Shown here: piece after piece, positions 26,340 to 35,794 of the stretch | Layout: the number at the start of each line of letters is the position of its first letter | How positions within the stretch are numbered: position 1 is the first letter of the stretch | DNA from: Rhodoplanes sp963840055 | GTDB lineage: Bacteria; Pseudomonadota; Alphaproteobacteria; Rhizobiales; Xanthobacteraceae | DNA length: 64,000 nt | Reading direction: 5' to 3' | NCBI GenBank assembly: GCA_963840055.1 | Contig: CAWIXM010000021.1 | Coordinates: forward strand, 124,001 to 188,000 | Translations under genes and position numbers: made by a program | The notes under the pieces: model-generated | What the model was told of the DNA's origin: nothing | What the model saw: only the letters and a program-made list of their open reading frames with translations | The model's database searches: none

Positions 26340-28337
26340 ATGTTCACGGTGGACATCGACACCGGTGGGACCATGACGGACGCGCTGGTCTCCGATGGTG
26401 AGGAGATTAGGGCGTTCAAAGTCGACACGACGTCCCATGACTACACTGTTTCGTTCCGCGAATGTCTCGCCGAAGCCGCGAAACAATACGGATTCGACAG
26501 TGTTCAGACCTTTCTCGATGAGGTGACGCTAATCAGATGGTCGTCGACCATCACCACCAACGTGCTCGGCGAGCGGCGCGGCGCGAAGGTCGGTCTGCTG
26601 GTCACGAGCGGTCACGAGCACGATCTCTATGGCGCCGGAAAGTCGCCGGTCATCGATGAGCTGGTGGCCGAGGACAATGTCATAGGACTGCCCGAGGGCG
26701 CATCGCCGCAAGATATTCTTAACGCGGTCAAGCGCTTGTTTGAGGAGGGTGTTCGCCGCATTTGCGTTAGTTTGCGCGGCGCCTTCCCGGACAATCGGGC
26801 CGAAATCGATATCAAGAAGACTATCGAACGGCAATATCCGGATCACTATCTGGGCGCAGTGCCGGTGCTTTTAGGCAGCGACATGGCGCCGGTGCTTCAC
26901 GACACGACGCGCGCCCACTATTCGCTAATGAATGCTTACGTGCACAGCCAGCTCGCGACCTCCCTGTTCAAGGCCGAGGACATTCTCAAATACGAAGAAC
27001 GCTGGGATGGACCACTCCTTATCGGGCACACCAACGGGGGCGTGGCGCGCATTGGCAAGACAAAAGCTGTCGACACGCTGGAATCCGGGCCGGTATTCGG
27101 CACATTCGCCGGTGCGTATTTTGCGCGCGAGTATGAGTTGGCGAATGTTGTGTGCTTCGATGTCGGCGGTACCACGACCAAGGCGAGCATCGTCAAGGAC
27201 GCCAAGCCGATATTCCAGCGCGGCGGGGACCTAGTCGGAATTCCCGTACAGACGTCGTTCCCCATGCTGCGTACGGCGGTTCTCGGCGGCGGCAGCATCG
27301 CTCACTTGGATGATGACGGAAAGGTGTCACTTGGTCCGGAGAGCATGGGTGCTTCTCCGGGGCCGGCATGTTACGGCCTCGGTGGCGACGCCGCGACACT
27401 GACCGACGCTCTACTCGTGCTTGGCTTGCTCGACCCAACGGCGTTCCTTGGCGGCAGACGGAAGCTAAATGTCGAGCGCTCTGCCCAGGCGATCCAGAAG
27501 CGGCTGGCCAATCCCCTCGGCATTTCGGTCGAGAGTGCGGCGGAATTGGTGCGCGACGAGGCGATCGACATCATGGCCGACCTCGTCGGCTCGATTCTGG
27601 CTGAAGCTATGCTGGAGCCTGAAGCCGTAACGCTCTTTGCCTATGGCGGAAATGGGCCGTTGTTTGGCGCACTCGTCGCCGGGCGGCTCGGCATACCCGA
27701 TGTGGCGGTCTTCGGATTGAGTCCAGTCTTCAGCGCCCTCGGATCCTCCATCTCCAATGTCGTCCATGTTTACGAACGCGGGGTCGGCGCCGATATCACG
27801 GATTCCGGCGGCGCAGGGCGGGTCGCCGAAAGTCTTAGTGCGCTTTGCGGTCTTGCGGAGCGCGACTTGCGCGGCGAAGGCTTTTCGATCGACCGGGCGC
27901 AAATCGAGATCGAAGCAGATATATCGAACGGGACAAAAGAGCCTTTGACTGTTCGGCTGGCCGGAACGCCGAAGCCGGATTTGGAGTCGGTTAACGCGTT
28001 GCTGCAGGAGTACCGCCGCCAAGCGCCCGAGGCCGACGCTCGTGGCCGAGCTGTGGTGCAGTCGGTTTGTGTCAGAACGATCTATCCCGTCGGCGAATTC
28101 AAGCGCCCACGACAAAAAAAAGCCAGCGACGGCAAGGCGAAACCGGGGGGGTCGCGTCCAATTCTGGTCGATGGTGCATCCGTAACGGCGGGAATTTATC
28201 GCTGGCAGGATCTGCTTGCAGGCAGCTCAGTGACGGGCCCGGCCGTCGTCGCCGAGGAAACGCTGACCTGCCTCATTCCACCAAATTGGCAGATGGCTTT
28301 GGACGAATATGGCAACGGTCGCCTAAGCCGACGCTAA
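26340..28337 (+). CDS. Acetophenone carboxylase subunit Apc1-like (HyuA family)
   Basis: 665 residues, about 70 kDa. A hydantoinase A/oxoprolinase-type ATPase with two phosphate-binding segments of the ASKHA fold, DIDTGGTMTD at the start and CFDVGGTTTK at about 275, plus a conserved GGNGPLF stretch. In Apc the ATP-dependent carboxylation of acetophenone gives benzoylacetate. First gene of a five-gene run whose sizes match Apc1-5 of Aromatoleum (70/15/80/75/34 kDa). Good GGGAGGATAGGGC site. Acetone carboxylase has only three subunits, so it fits less well; another aryl ketone could be the substrate. Confidence 0.75.
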   Translation: MFTVDIDTGGTMTDALVSDGEEIRAFKVDTTSHDYTVSFRECLAEAAKQYGFDSVQTFLDEVTLIRWSSTITTNVLGERRGAKVGLLVTSGHEHDLYGAGKSPVIDELVAEDNVIGLPEGASPQDILNAVKRLFEEGVRRICVSLRGAFPDNRAEIDIKKTIERQYPDHYLGAVPVLLGSDMAPVLHDTTRAHYSLMNAYVHSQLATSLFKAEDILKYEERWDGPLLIGHTNGGVARIGKTKAVDTLESGPVFGTFAGAYFAREYELANVVCFDVGGTTTKASIVKDAKPIFQRGGDLVGIPVQTSFPMLRTAVLGGGSIAHLDDDGKVSLGPESMGASPGPACYGLGGDAATLTDALLVLGLLDPTAFLGGRRKLNVERSAQAIQKRLANPLGISVESAAELVRDEAIDIMADLVGSILAEAMLEPEAVTLFAYGGNGPLFGALVAGRLGIPDVAVFGLSPVFSALGSSISNVVHVYERGVGADITDSGGAGRVAESLSALCGLAERDLRGEGFSIDRAQIEIEADISNGTKEPLTVRLAGTPKPDLESVNALLQEYRRQAPEADARGRAVVQSVCVRTIYPVGEFKRPRQKKASDGKAKPGGSRPILVDGASVTAGIYRWQDLLAGSSVTGPAVVAEETLTCLIPPNWQMALDEYGNGRLSRR

Positions 28338-28390
28338 CGCAAATAATCGTCGGTGCCACATTCAGCGCAATGCTCCACGGGGAGGAATTC

Positions 28391-28792
28391 ATGGCGATAG
28401 AACGCATTCGCTTTACCGAGTACCTCGACCTCGATCTTAATGATGACCGCTGGCGCTGCAATAGCTGCGGGCATGATTTGATTTCAGCTCGCCTGAACTA
28501 CAAGCGCGGCTGTCTGGTCGCCGAACGAGATCCGGCCGAGATCCATCCGCGTGTCGTTGAAGGCGAATACACGTTTTCACCAGATCCCAATTGGGTGCGC
28601 ATCCTCGAGTTCTATTGCCCGAATTGCGGGCGACAGATGGAGACCGAATACCTGCCGCCGGGGCACCCGATCACCGTAGATATCGAGGTCGATATTGACA
28701 GTTTGAAGCGACGGCTGTCCGCTGGCGATCTGATCATCCGCGACGGCAAGCTCCATCCCGGCCCGGAGCAAGGAGAGCATCGTCATGGCTAG
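28391..28792 (+). CDS. Acetophenone carboxylase small subunit Apc2-like
   Basis: 133 residues, about 15 kDa. Two Cys pairs, CNSCG near residue 22 and CPNCG near residue 80, probably bind one zinc ion, as in the small gamma subunits of acetone and acetophenone carboxylases. Start ATG at 28391 after GGGGAGG; the longer upstream frame overlaps Apc1 and is not used. Its stop overlaps the next start by 8 bp, showing tight coupling. Confidence 0.72.
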   Translation: MAIERIRFTEYLDLDLNDDRWRCNSCGHDLISARLNYKRGCLVAERDPAEIHPRVVEGEYTFSPDPNWVRILEFYCPNCGRQMETEYLPPGHPITVDIEVDIDSLKRRLSAGDLIIRDGKLHPGPEQGEHRHG

Positions 28793-30986
28793 ATCGCCGG
28801 ACCGCCCAATGAACTCGATCGACATCGACGTCGGCGGCACATTCACAGACCTTGTCCTGACTCTGAATGGCGAGCGGACCATCGCGAAATGCCCAACTAC
28901 GCCGCATGATCTCTCGATCTGCTTCATGAACGCGATCGAGGAGGGCGCGCAAATCTGCGGCTTGGCCATGTCCGACCTGATGCCGCGGATCGACATTGTC
29001 CGTTATTCGACAACCGTCGCGCTCAACCAACTCATTCAACGACAGGGTCCTCGGGTCGGACTGATGATGACGGAGGGACACGAAGACGCAATCCTTATCG
29101 GTCGCGGTGCGCAATGGGTTGACGGTAAGCGCGTCACCGAACGACGCAACCTCGCAATCCAACGCAAGCCCCTGCCGTTGATCGAGCGTAGCATGATCGT
29201 CGGCATTCGCGAGCGCATCAATTCGACGGGTTCGATTATTCGCCCGCTCGATGAGGACGATGTTCGGCTGAAACTCAGGCGCCTAATCGATCGCGGTGCC
29301 CGGGCGATAGTCGTCTCGCTACTGTGGTCATTCATGAACCCCGACCACGAACGTCGTGTAAAAGAAATTATTCGTGAGGAATACAAAGAATACCACATCG
29401 GCTATCTTCCGGTGGTGCTCTCGAGCCAAGTCGTTGCAAAGCTCGGCGAATATGAGCGCACCATGACGGCCGTGCTCGACGCTTATCTGCAGCACGCCAT
29501 GCAGACCGAACTGTCTGCGACCTGGGACAAGATGCGTGATCAGGGCTATCGCGGCAGTTTCCTAATGATCCACAATTCCGGCGGCAGCGGCGAGATCTTC
29601 AAGACTCCGGCGAGCCGGACCTTTAACGGCGGCCCTGTGGCGGGGCTGATGGGCTCTGCCCATTTCGCTTCGGTTTTGGGACACAAGAACGTCATAGCCG
29701 GAGATATGGGCGGTACCAGCTTCGACGTCGGTCTTGTGGTCGAATCGAGCGTGCGAAACTACGAATTCCGGCCGGTCATCGACACCTGGATGGTCGGCGT
29801 CACCATGCTGCAGACGATCTCGATCGGCGCCGGAGGAGGATCAATAGCGTCCATCGATCACCGGATGAGCAATCAGCTTCAGGTTGGGCCACGCAGCGCG
29901 AGTTCGGTCCCTGGACCGGTCTGCTACGATATCGGCGGTACTGAGCCAACGGTGACCGATGCCGACCTGGTGCTCGGCTACATCAATCCCGACACCTACT
30001 TTGGCGGCCGAATGATCCTGAATAGGGCGAAAGCAGAACGAGCGATCAAAGAGAAGATTGCCGATCCGCTCGGCGTCAAGGTCGTCGAGGCGGCGGCGCT
30101 AATCCGCAATATCGTCGACCAGAATATGGCCTCGGCGATTAAGCGTGAAGTTCACATGCGCGGGTACAAGCCCGAAGATTTCGTCATCTTTGCATTCGGC
30201 GGAGCCGGTCCGACGCATGTGGCAGGATTCAAGGGAGACGTACGCAAGGCCGTGGTGTTTCCCTCCGCGCCGGTGTTTTGCGCGCTAGGCTCGTCGATTA
30301 TGGACATCGTCCACATGTACGAAGTCTCGCGGCGCATGATTTTCATGCAGGCGATAACCGAACAGCTGGTCATCGATCAAACGGCATTCAATCAAACAGT
30401 GGAGAGACTCGTCGCGACTGCGAAGCAGGATCTTCTTGCCGAAGGATTAGATGTCGGGTCCGCAACCTTCAGTCTTGAGCTTGATATGCTCTATGGCGGG
30501 CAGGTGAACGTAAAGCGCATGTCGTCGCCTGTGCTGTTCATTCGCAGCGAGGCCGACGCCAAGGCGGTCTATGAGGCGTTTGAGCGCGAATTTTCAGAAT
30601 CGTTCAGTCCCTTGGTTGTCAACCGGCCAGGTGGCGTTTATCTCGACAGCTTTGTCGTCAAAGTCACGGTCCCGACGGAAAAGCCGCCGCTGACGCGCCA
30701 TCCTTTGGGTAAGCCGGACGCGCGACATGCTATGTCGCGAACCCGGACTGTCTATTGGCCCGAATTGCGCGATTTCGCCCAGACGCCCGTCTACTCATTC
30801 GAGATGCTATTGCCGGGCAACCTCGTGCAGGGCCCCGCCGTGATTGATGCAGAACTGACAACGGTTGTCGTTCCGCCGGGGCAGAGCTTCTCGATTGACG
30901 AATATGGGCTGGGCATCCTTGAGACAACCGGTGCGCCCGCGCAAAGCCACTCCAAGACGCCGCCCCGTGCGCCAGCCAAGGCTTAA
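28785..30986 (+). CDS. Acetophenone carboxylase subunit Apc3-like (HyuA family)
   Basis: 733 residues, about 80 kDa. A second HyuA-type ATPase: DIDVGGTFTDLVL near residue 10, STTVALNQLIQR, AGDMGGTSFDVGLV at about 305, GGAGPTHVAGF at about 470. Related to, but clearly different from, the 26340 product. Apc couples two ATPs, and the two HyuA-like subunits are thought to activate ketone and bicarbonate. RBS AAGGAGAG lies inside the Apc2 gene. Confidence 0.75.
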   Translation: MARSPDRPMNSIDIDVGGTFTDLVLTLNGERTIAKCPTTPHDLSICFMNAIEEGAQICGLAMSDLMPRIDIVRYSTTVALNQLIQRQGPRVGLMMTEGHEDAILIGRGAQWVDGKRVTERRNLAIQRKPLPLIERSMIVGIRERINSTGSIIRPLDEDDVRLKLRRLIDRGARAIVVSLLWSFMNPDHERRVKEIIREEYKEYHIGYLPVVLSSQVVAKLGEYERTMTAVLDAYLQHAMQTELSATWDKMRDQGYRGSFLMIHNSGGSGEIFKTPASRTFNGGPVAGLMGSAHFASVLGHKNVIAGDMGGTSFDVGLVVESSVRNYEFRPVIDTWMVGVTMLQTISIGAGGGSIASIDHRMSNQLQVGPRSASSVPGPVCYDIGGTEPTVTDADLVLGYINPDTYFGGRMILNRAKAERAIKEKIADPLGVKVVEAAALIRNIVDQNMASAIKREVHMRGYKPEDFVIFAFGGAGPTHVAGFKGDVRKAVVFPSAPVFCALGSSIMDIVHMYEVSRRMIFMQAITEQLVIDQTAFNQTVERLVATAKQDLLAEGLDVGSATFSLELDMLYGGQVNVKRMSSPVLFIRSEADAKAVYEAFEREFSESFSPLVVNRPGGVYLDSFVVKVTVPTEKPPLTRHPLGKPDARHAMSRTRTVYWPELRDFAQTPVYSFEMLLPGNLVQGPAVIDAELTTVVVPPGQSFSIDEYGLGILETTGAPAQSHSKTPPRAPAKA

Positions 30987-31030
30987 ATCCAACGCGTTCT
31001 GATAGAGACGCGAACCTCGGAGGAACGACG

Positions 31031-33091
31031 ATGGCAATCCCGACGCTTGAACAGAAGCTCAAATGGCTCAAGCCAACGCCGGCCACGAAGCACGAACTCG
31101 AGTGCGTGAGCCGCATCGAACTGGGAGATTACGAGATCGGCTTTCAGCGGACGAACGATATTTTGGACGAAGGCATGGAGGTTTTCGTGCGCTCCTGCCG
31201 CAGCGCGATGGGCATAGCTGGTGATTCGTTGGTTGGCATCATGACGGCGGACGGCGACATGGTGAACGGATCATGCGGTACCTATTTGCATGCCGTTATT
31301 CCGCCGCTCATCATCAAATACATCCTTCATTCCTACGGAGACAATCCAGGGATCAAGGACGGCGATCTCTGGTTTGCCAACGACGCGGTTTATGGTGGCA
31401 TCCACAATCCCGATCAGATGGTGGCGATGCCAGTCTTCTACGGTGGCGAATTGATCGCCTGGACCGTGGCGCTGGTGCACACTACGGAGACTGGCGCGGT
31501 TGAGCCTGGCGGCATGCCGGTTTCGGCAATGGCCCGCTTTCAGGAAGGCATGAATTTTCCGCCGATGAAGATTGGCGAGAATTTCCGTCTGAACGACGAT
31601 GTAGTCGAGCTGTTCGCCGCCTTCGGCGTGCGGGCGCCCCAAATGGTCGCGGTGGATCTCAAGGCTCGCTGCACGACTGCCGACCGCGTCCGGACCAGAT
31701 TGATCGAGCTCTGCGATAAGGAGGGACCGGATTACCTCAAGGGACTATTCCGCAAAATGCTGATGATGGCGGAGCAAGGTGCCCGCCAACGGCTGAAGTT
31801 CTGGCCCGACGGCAAATACCGTTGTGTCACCTTTTCAGACGCGGTCGGTCTCAATCAAGGGCTTGTGCGCTCTTGCTATATGACGCTGATAAAGCAGGGC
31901 GACGGGTTCCTCGTTGATTTCAGCGGTACCGGGCCGGAGACACCTTCTTCCTACAACGCGCACCCACAGGCGGCGATCGGCCACTTCGCCAATTACGTTT
32001 ATGAATACCTCTTTCACGATTTGCCGATTAGCAACGGCACTTTCGCGAGCATCGATTTCAAGTTTGAGCCGAACAGCTGCCTCTCACCCGATGTGCGGGC
32101 GGCGACCAGTAATTCGGTGATGATCGCAACTGGCGTCATGAGCGCGGTGCACAATTGTGTCGCCAAGGCCATGTTCTCGACGGGCGATTGGAAGCAGGCC
32201 GGCGCGTCGCAGGGTAATGGCGGCAACGCGCTCGTGCTCGCCGGTCTGTCGCAATGGGGCATGCCGTTCGCAGACATGCTGGCATATTCGATCAATACCG
32301 AAGGACAGGGCGCACGCCCAACCATGGACGGCATGGACGCGTTTGGCTTCCCCTGGTGCGTCTTCGGCCGCGCTCCAGACACCGAACTAGTGGAAAATGA
32401 GTTCCCGCTCTTGGTGCCGTTGTCCAATCATTGGAAGGATTCGTGTGGGCACGGTAAGCATCGCGGCGGGGTTGGCACCGCCCAGATCTGGGTGGCACAT
32501 CATGTGCCGGCAGTGTACATGATGGCGATCGCTGACAATTCAAAGCTCCAGACGCCACAGCCGCTGTTCGGCGGCTACGCGCCATGCACGGTGCCGGGCA
32601 TCAGCGTGCGTGAGGCTGATATCATGAAGAGCTTCGCTGATGGCAATGCCGCACTCACGATGGATCTGACCGATATTCTCGAAAAGAAGAGCATCGGCGG
32701 ACAGTTCACAACAGAATTCCAAGGCCGCGGTGTAAGGCCCTACGCCAAGGGTGACGTGGTGACTATCGGCTTCTCTACCGGCGGTACCGGATACGGCGAT
32801 CCTCTCGAACGCGATCCGGAGAGCATGGCGGTAGATATCGAGAAGGGCGTTGTCTCTGGCTGGACGGTTAAGAACATCTACAAGGTAGTGTGGGATACGG
32901 ATCGCCGTCGCGTGGATGTGGCGGCGACCAAGGAGTGCCGTGCCGATGAGTACCGCGCTCGCCTCAAGCGTGGCCGGCCCTACGATGAATTCGAGAAGGA
33001 ATGGCTGAAAAAAAAGCCGCCCGAAGAGATCCTCGGCTTCTATGGCAGCTGGCCTGACGCACGGATCATTCAGCCGGTCATGCGGCCCTAA
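31031..33091 (+). CDS. Acetophenone carboxylase subunit Apc4-like (HyuB family)
   Basis: 686 residues, about 75 kDa. Hydantoinase B-type subunit: MTADGDMVNGSCGTYLHAVI, DPWFANDA-type segment (DLWFANDAVYGG) and GTGYGDPLERDP near the C-terminus are family hallmarks. It would hold the catalytic carboxyl transfer site with Apc1/Apc3. The GGAGG site is 5 bp before ATG. The frame is intact throughout, in contrast with the decayed genes on both sides. Confidence 0.77.
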   Translation: MAIPTLEQKLKWLKPTPATKHELECVSRIELGDYEIGFQRTNDILDEGMEVFVRSCRSAMGIAGDSLVGIMTADGDMVNGSCGTYLHAVIPPLIIKYILHSYGDNPGIKDGDLWFANDAVYGGIHNPDQMVAMPVFYGGELIAWTVALVHTTETGAVEPGGMPVSAMARFQEGMNFPPMKIGENFRLNDDVVELFAAFGVRAPQMVAVDLKARCTTADRVRTRLIELCDKEGPDYLKGLFRKMLMMAEQGARQRLKFWPDGKYRCVTFSDAVGLNQGLVRSCYMTLIKQGDGFLVDFSGTGPETPSSYNAHPQAAIGHFANYVYEYLFHDLPISNGTFASIDFKFEPNSCLSPDVRAATSNSVMIATGVMSAVHNCVAKAMFSTGDWKQAGASQGNGGNALVLAGLSQWGMPFADMLAYSINTEGQGARPTMDGMDAFGFPWCVFGRAPDTELVENEFPLLVPLSNHWKDSCGHGKHRGGVGTAQIWVAHHVPAVYMMAIADNSKLQTPQPLFGGYAPCTVPGISVREADIMKSFADGNAALTMDLTDILEKKSIGGQFTTEFQGRGVRPYAKGDVVTIGFSTGGTGYGDPLERDPESMAVDIEKGVVSGWTVKNIYKVVWDTDRRRVDVAATKECRADEYRARLKRGRPYDEFEKEWLKKKPPEEILGFYGSWPDARIIQPVMRP

Positions 33092-33097
33092 AGCCGG

Positions 33098-34060
33098 GTG
33101 GTAGTGGTGACCGCGGAGTGGCCGAAACCTAAGGCACGGGCGAAAGCCCTACTCCGGCCAGCCGCGAGTTGCCAGCCCGCGCTATTCCTGCCACTCGCCC
33201 ATGCCCTGGCCGCGAAGATCGAGGCTTTGGAGGTCCAGGAATTCCTGCGCAATCCGACAAAACTGGCCAAGGGGCTCCAAGCGCTTTACCAAGCGCTCGG
33301 AACTGACGGCATCACCTGCGCCTGCGGCGCCGGATTGGAGATCGAGGCGCTTGGTGCCGACATGGACTGGAGCGTCTACCCGCCCCGCGTGGCGGTGGCG
33401 CCGTGCGCGCTACGCTCGCTCGATGCCGACAGCATTGCCGAGCTTATCGCACGCGCGCCGCGCATCGGCTCTGCGGTGGAGGCGACACGTCGGTTGGCAG
33501 CGGCCTGTCCCGGCGATCCGGCTCTGGTGGTCGGGCTGACGGGCCCGGCCTCCTTGGCGGCGCAAATAGCGAGCACCACTGTGACAACTCCGGCAACCGA
33601 CGCCGCCTTAATGGAGACGGCGGGCCGTGCAGTGCTCGAAACGGCTCGTCATTTCCTGCTGGCCGGTGCGAACGTGATTATTTTGCTTGAGGGGAATTTG
33701 CCAGCGTCCGACTCGGTGGCATCCGACGCATGGTGCGACACGGTCACGCCGATCGCCAATCTAACGCGCTTCTACAAGGCGGTTCCGATCATGGCTGGAC
33801 CCGTGGATTTCGGACGTCTGCCGACATCGATGTTGCCGTGCTTTTCAACTGAAGCGCCGGGCGGTCTTGATTCACGGCTTCATGCGCTGGCTCTCGGAGC
33901 GAGCAACTTGGCGTGGCGCTTGACGAACACGGCGGCCGCTGTGGTCACGACTGACGGGGAGATTCCCGTAGAGACGGATATCGGTGCGCTCAGAGCCGCC
34001 TGTCAAAAGGTGCGGGAAGAAATCGACCAAGCGGCCGGCGGAACGCCGACACTCGGGTAG
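33098..34060 (+). CDS. Acetophenone carboxylase subunit Apc5-like (URO-D-like fold)
   Basis: About 318-320 residues, about 33 kDa, matching Apc5 in place and size. Segments LVVGLTGPASLAAQIA and ETARHFLLAGANVIILLEG look like the TIM-barrel uroporphyrinogen decarboxylase/methionine synthase superfamily. Start is one of several GTG codons at 33098-33107, 6 to 15 bp after the Apc4 stop. In Aromatoleum, Apc5 is needed for activity but purifies separately. Confidence 0.65.
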   Translation: MVVVTAEWPKPKARAKALLRPAASCQPALFLPLAHALAAKIEALEVQEFLRNPTKLAKGLQALYQALGTDGITCACGAGLEIEALGADMDWSVYPPRVAVAPCALRSLDADSIAELIARAPRIGSAVEATRRLAAACPGDPALVVGLTGPASLAAQIASTTVTTPATDAALMETAGRAVLETARHFLLAGANVIILLEGNLPASDSVASDAWCDTVTPIANLTRFYKAVPIMAGPVDFGRLPTSMLPCFSTEAPGGLDSRLHALALGASNLAWRLTNTAAAVVTTDGEIPVETDIGALRAACQKVREEIDQAAGGTPTLG

Positions 34061-34081
34061 TGAGACATCAAGGGATCTGAC

Positions 34082-34380
34082 ATGGAGCGGATTTACTGGA
34101 ACGCCGAATTGGAGACAAAACCATGGGCCGAGGTCGAGGCGTGGCAGGCGGAGCGGATCGCAGGTTTCGTGTCGCGACTGCCAGCGCGATCGGAATTCTA
34201 TCGATCGCATCTCGGCGCAGTCGTTGCTGGCGCGGCCGGTATGCGATCGTTCGAAGCACTCGACGCGTTTCCGTTCACAGGAAAGGATCAGCTGCGCCAA
34301 GCTCAGTTCCAGACTGAAACCGATAGTCCCTTCGGAGCGAATCAGGCTGTGTCGTTATTCGAAATCGTTCAGGCCGTCTC
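34082..34380 (+). pseudogene. CoA ligase N-terminal stub (benzoylacetate- or phenylacetate-CoA ligase type)
   Basis: The first 100 residues resemble AMP-forming aryl-CoA ligases: MERIYWNAELETKPWAEVEA, EFYRSHLGAV, ALDAFPFTGKDQLRQAQ, PFGANQAVSLFEIVQ. It breaks just before the expected Ser/Thr/Gly-rich AMP-binding loop, at about 34380, and joins DNA of the next operon. In Aromatoleum a benzoylacetate-CoA ligase follows apc, so this is probably its remnant. Without it, benzoylacetate activation must rely on another ligase. Confidence 0.65.
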
Positions 34381-34485
34381 TTATCCCGAAATCGAGGAGT
34401 GCCTGGAAACATCCTCTCTCGGTTGCAATCGCGCCAGACTTGTTCAATCCTGTCTGGGCCGTGTGTGGGCGGGAGGAACGAAAAA

Positions 34486-35555
34486 TGGACATGGCGGAAA
34501 TCGCGCGTAGCATGCGGGCTCGGATGCCTTGGCCCGTAGGTCAGCGGGTGCTTCGGGAAAACGAAGTTCCGCGGGGACACGGATGGGACAAAACCGTCGA
34601 ACGTCTCTCTGGAAAAGATGTCAAATCCCGAGCTAAGGAAAAAAACGTCGCCGCAGATTTGAAGGAGCATCTTCTTTGCGGTGAAAAGCTGGTTCGGTTC
34701 TACGAAGTCGGGAAGAAAACGAAGGCGGCGATGACCGAAGCCATGCTCAAAGCCAAGCTCCCGAAAAGCGCCTTCAAAGACGCATACCCCATCCTTCTTT
34801 CTGAAGATGAGCTGGAAGCACAGTCGACGAACCCCACCTTGATCGCTGTAGAAGAGATGGACGACGGGGTTGCCGCAGTATTTGCATCAGTGCGCTCAGT
34901 TCAGCTAAGGGAGCCTCTCGCGAGAGAAGAACTTCCCGACGACGTCGCCGAAGCACTCGCACATTACGATGAAATTGTTGGAATCAAGAACGTCCGGCAT
35001 GAAGCGATCGATGTTGCCTCAATTCCTACCGAAGGCCCACATATTAACGTTCGCATCGATTATCCAAATGGCATGCATCGCGACGTCGGTGTGGCCGCGC
35101 AAAGCCGTATCAAGGCAGAAGTTGCCACGTTAGTGAAGACTGACAATCTCACGTCACTCGTAAATCTATTCCCGCTAATCAACGAGATGTACAAGGCCCA
35201 ACACGAAGGGACTGTCGTCGAGCTCGCCTTCGGCACAACAACAGCATCGCTTAAGCACGAAAAGATGCGTCGTCGTGCTGCATGTCTCCGTGACGAAGCA
35301 TACCACAAGGGCGGCAAAGCTGCCTTGAGGGCGCCAATCGAACCATACCGTCTCAGTATTGTATGGAAATTACCGTTGGCCGACGGTTTTTCCGCACCGG
35401 AACTTGGGCTTCACAGTAGTTCGATTGTTGCTGGCTCGGCCGAGCCAGTACTTACGGATGCACTCATTCGGAAGTGTATGAGGGTTCGCGACTTTGCGCA
35501 TGTGGAGGAGCGGATCGAACACTACCTCTCTGCGTTGCAGAAGCGGAAGAAATAA
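34486..35555 (+). CDS. Unknown protein, first gene of a candidate four-gene system
   Basis: 356 residues from ATG at 34486 with GGGAGGAACG before it. An N-terminal basic, helical part (VERLSGKDVKSRAKEKNVAA, KTKAAMTEAMLKAKLPKSAF) is followed by an acidic middle and a C-terminal half with beta character (HINVRIDYPNGMHRDVGVAA, GTVVELAFGTTTASLKHEKM). No Walker, nuclease or membrane motif visible. 14 bp separate it from the next gene, so it begins an operon with 35570, 38494 and 39153. I know no family for it. Confidence 0.6.
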
Positions 35556-35794
35556 TTAGTCGACCGATCATGAGCGCGGCGGAAATCAAGGCCGAACTTC
35601 ACTCTCGGTGGGGGGGTGATCCGATCGTGCCGCTGTGCGTGCGTATCATCGACTTTATCTCTGCACTGCCACCTGACCAGCTGAGGATGCTAACTCTCCG
35701 CACCGTTCTTGAAGTGTTGGAGAAGGGACAAATAGAGTATCCATCCGGTAGGGGCCGCGGGGATGGCGCTTTCGGAAGCGACGGCGCCGCCATG

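Noticed and set aside
26340..33091. Acetone carboxylase (AcxABC)
   Set aside because: That enzyme has three subunits; here two HyuA-type genes, a small zinc protein, HyuB and a fifth subunit follow the acetophenone carboxylase plan.
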